From positions 1-38,368 of IMG/VR virus record IMGVR_UViG_3300025009_000250: 38,368 nucleotides of DNA. The stretch is one strand, 5' to 3'. The notes beneath the pieces are model-generated. The model did no database searches, was not told where the DNA came from, and was given only the letters and a program-made list of their open reading frames with translations. This document shows positions 36,607 through 38,368 of the stretch, piece after piece. This stretch comes from a virus. The position numbers and the translations under genes are program-made. Numbering within the stretch: position 1 is the stretch's first letter; the number at the start of each line of letters is the position of its first letter.

Positions 36607-37137
36607 ATGAAAGACATAAAAGGTTTTGAGGAATTATATGCTATTACAAAAGATGGGAGGGTGTGGAGTTATAGAAATAAAAAATTTCTTGTCCCACACA
36701 AGTATAAAATTTTAAAATGGTATTATTCAACCACTCTATGTAAAAAGGGAATTAAAAAAAATTTTAAAATTCATAGATTGGTAAGTGAAGCATATACCCC
36801 TAATCCAAATAATTTAAGAGAAGTAAATCATAAAAATGGAATTAAAAACGACAATAGGGTTGAAAATTTAGAATGGTGTTCCTCATCTGAAAACAAAAAA
36901 CACGCAAAAGAAAATGGTTTTTATTCTAATATGCCCAAAGGAGAAGATTGCGGGGTTACAAAGTTTAATAAAAAAACAATCAAACAAATTCGTAAAGATT
37001 ATTTAATTAAAAAAGATTATCCTAAAAAATGTCACTTAACTTCTTATAGAAAACTAGCAAAAAAATATAAAATGTCTAAATCAAACATAGAGGCCATTAT
37101 TACAGGGTTTTCTTGGAAACATTTAAAGGTCTATTGA
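36607..37137 (+). CDS. NUMOD4/HNH homing endonuclease
   Basis: 176 residues. An N-terminal NUMOD4-like segment (IKGFEELYAITKDGRVWSYR) is followed by an HNH core: FKIHRLVSEAYTPNP, then REVNHKNGIKNDNRVENLEW and CSSSENKKHAKENG. The C-terminal part resembles a NUMOD DNA-binding helix-turn-helix (SYRKLAKKYKMSKSNIEAII). It is rightward with its own promoter, more AT-rich than its neighbours, and its 3' end overlaps the convergent HNH gene by 38 bases. This indicates a recent free-standing insertion. Confidence 0.85.
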   Translation: MKDIKGFEELYAITKDGRVWSYRNKKFLVPHKYKILKWYYSTTLCKKGIKKNFKIHRLVSEAYTPNPNNLREVNHKNGIKNDNRVENLEWCSSSENKKHAKENGFYSNMPKGEDCGVTKFNKKTIKQIRKDYLIKKDYPKKCHLTSYRKLAKKYKMSKSNIEAIITGFSWKHLKVY

Positions 37138-37459
37138 TAATTTTATCTCTCCAAATTTTTGCGTCTTCTCTCACTTTTTCATTATACGACTTCCAAGAAT
37201 TTAAGTGGCAAATAAAGAAGTGATGTTCACGACAAACAGTTATAAGGTTTTCTGATAGCAACTCTAAATCTGGCCGTAAATGATAGGGTTGGCAGTGGTG
37301 AAGTTCATTTGGTTTTAAAAAAGTTCCTTTTCCACCGCAAACTTCGCAATTCGGATGTCCCGCTAAAAACGCTTTTCTCACGGCCGGCCATTTAGAAGAA
37401 CGCCTCGCTCCGAATAAATTTCCTCCTCGCCACCAATCTTTTAATCTTTGAAAAATCAT
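37100..37459 (-). CDS. HNH nuclease near lysis/packaging genes
   Basis: 119 residues. PNCEVCGGKGTFL and ELHHCQPYHLRPDLELLSEN followed by LITVCREHHFFICH give a CxxC ... HH ... CxxHH HNH core. Its ATG overlaps the upstream stop (ATGA). HNH proteins like this can cooperate with terminase in genome processing (as HK97 gp74 does), but it may also be a homing nuclease. The 3' end overlaps the convergent endonuclease. Confidence 0.75.
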   Translation of the reverse strand: MIFQRLKDWWRGGNLFGARRSSKWPAVRKAFLAGHPNCEVCGGKGTFLKPNELHHCQPYHLRPDLELLSENLITVCREHHFFICHLNSWKSYNEKVREDAKIWRDKIINRPLNVSKKTL

Positions 37460-37803
37460 CTGTGAAAAATTTTGCTAACTAATAAATATAAAGACCCGAC
37501 AGAACCAGCCAAAATCGCCAAACCGATAATCATTTTTTTCCCAGTCATTAGAGCGTTATAGTTTTCAATTATAGGCTGAATTTTTTCGTAACTATCAAAA
37601 ATCGGTTTCAATTCGTCTCTAAACTCCTGTTCTTTTCTCTCTCTTGATACTTTATTCTCGGCGGAAAATTGATGATGGTCGCTCATTTCTTTTTTTAGAT
37701 TTTCAATGGCAATAGCCAACCTTAATATTTCCTTGCCATTATTTTGATATTGGTCAAGGTGTTTTTCTAGTCTTTCTTCAATTATGTTGCATTTTTCGCT
37801 CAT
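37456..37803 (-). CDS. Coiled-coil protein with C-terminal membrane helix
   Basis: 115 residues. Residues 1-85 are charged helix (ERLEKHLDQYQNNGKEILRL, KVSRERKEQEFRDELKPIFD) and 90-110 is a single membrane helix (MIIGLAILAGSVGSLYLLVS). It follows the LamG gene and precedes the lysis genes. It could be a lysis-accessory or membrane-tethered tail protein. No family recognised. Confidence 0.55.
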   Translation of the reverse strand: MSEKCNIIEERLEKHLDQYQNNGKEILRLAIAIENLKKEMSDHHQFSAENKVSRERKEQEFRDELKPIFDSYEKIQPIIENYNALMTGKKMIIGLAILAGSVGSLYLLVSKIFHR

Positions 37804-37860
37804 TTTATTATAACTTTACCTTGAATTTCTTTATGAAGTTTTTTGTTTTTTTAAAATTAT

Positions 37861-38368
37861 TTAATAATCCGAAAAATATGGCTCCGCTTCATAATATAAT
37901 TGGGCGATTTCCCCCGCCGACAACGCCCGGTTATACAGTCTCACATCGTCCAGCCTGCCGTTGAAATATCCATTATTGACACAGCTATAACCGATATTCA
38001 TTTTTTCAGTGCAAGCACTAACGCCTGTGAGAGGCACAACAGTATTGCCGACAACGTGCAAGTCGGTATCTCTTAAAACTCCATTCACATAAAGCCTTTG
38101 ATTGCCGTCAGACTGGGTGTAAGTGCCGGCAATATGGAACCACTCATCAGTCGTCGTTCCATTTTTGCTAATGCTTGATAAATTAAAAACGGAAGTTTTC
38201 GTCGTTTTAGTTGTCCCGTTGGTGGTTACCACTATCCAACCTGAACAAAGATAACCGCTTCCGACCGCAACTCCAGCGCAACTTTGGCTAGTGGTGTATC
38301 CGGGTCTTAAATCAAAACCTTCTTGCAGTTGGGCGTTGGAGTTCCAATAGTAAGCTCCAAACATAGAG
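37861..38368 (-). CDS. LamG/concanavalin-like surface protein, C-terminal part (gene begins at 507)
   Basis: The frame is open at the right edge and ends at TAA 37861. It completes the gene started at 507 once the overlapping ends are merged: 38217 follows base 1 in the same codon phase. Visible LamG elements are EWFHIAGTYTQSDGNQRLYV, NGVLRDTDLHV, MNIGYSCVNNGYFNG and RLDDVRLYNRALSAGEIAQLY. An internal ATG near 38364 is not the real start. The two ends code for slightly different residues in this region (see findings). Confidence 0.85.
   Translation of the reverse strand, partial: SMFGAYYWNSNAQLQEGFDLRPGYTTSQSCAGVAVGSGYLCSGWIVVTTNGTTKTTKTSVFNLSSISKNGTTTDEWFHIAGTYTQSDGNQRLYVNGVLRDTDLHVVGNTVVPLTGVSACTEKMNIGYSCVNNGYFNGRLDDVRLYNRALSAGEIAQLYYEAEPYFSDY
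38218..38368. repeat. Right copy of terminal direct repeat
   Basis: Matches 1-151 with mismatches only at 38224, 38235, 38240 and 38242. The last 126 bases are identical. This is the circularisation overlap of the contig. Confidence 0.9.

Noticed and set aside
1-38368. Stop-codon reassignment, as known in some CPR lineages and phages
   Set aside because: TAA, TAG and TGA all terminate genes at sensible positions, including many ATGA overlaps, and core genes contain no internal in-frame stops.

Overview
The window is an essentially complete genome of a small tailed bacteriophage. The last 151 bases repeat the first 151 with four mismatches. A reading frame cut by both window ends (507->1, then 38217->37861, minus strand) joins in frame into one 287-residue LamG-type protein, so the molecule closes into a circle of about 38.2 kb. 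Several virion-module proteins carry the Thr/Ser-rich repeats GIGTTSP and STTATSTF. I associate these with surface proteins of Parcubacteria and related Patescibacteria (CPR), so a phage of such a host is the best guess (inference). TAA, TAG and TGA all end genes, so no stop codon looks reassigned.

Almost everything is on the minus strand. LATE BLOCK, read leftward from about 20.4 kb, through the contig junction, to 34.3 kb: small and large terminase, two small genes, portal, two membrane-anchored surface-type proteins (one collagen-like), scaffold, major capsid protein, a glycosyltransferase, head-tail adaptor, fibre-like proteins, a probable tail nozzle, two large probable ejection proteins, a coiled-coil virion protein, a large fibre with a NodB-type polysaccharide deacetylase domain, the LamG protein, then papain-like peptidase, amidase, holin-like protein and secreted transglycosylase. 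No tail tube, sheath or tape measure is visible, so a podovirus-like particle is inferred. EARLY BLOCK, read leftward from about 33.5 to 20.5 kb: HTH protein, Mom-like DNA modification enzyme, HNH proteins, replication organiser, DnaB-type ATPase, Erf/Rad52-like annealing protein, NinB- and NinG-like proteins, a tRNA-like gene and about twenty very small proteins, many coupled by ATGA overlaps.

PLUS STRAND: a two-gene unit with its own promoter (33.69-34.14 kb), a homing-type endonuclease (36.6-37.1 kb) and a 44-residue membrane protein (4.1 kb).

The least ordinary content is regulatory. Three early promoters each have a DnaA-box-like TTATCCACA just upstream. One of them drives a roughly 165-nt self-paired transcript ending in an intrinsic terminator. 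Two leaders contain competing hairpins resembling attenuators. Several genes have TATAAT (or a close variant) only 6-8 nt before the start codon, suggesting leaderless mRNAs. An AAGGTCGG motif recurs 20-26 nt before four start codons. Many virion-module proteins have N-terminal signal or membrane segments, which is unusual for virion parts. No integrase, CI/Cro-type repressor, DNA polymerase or RNA polymerase was recognised, so the phage probably relies on host polymerases.
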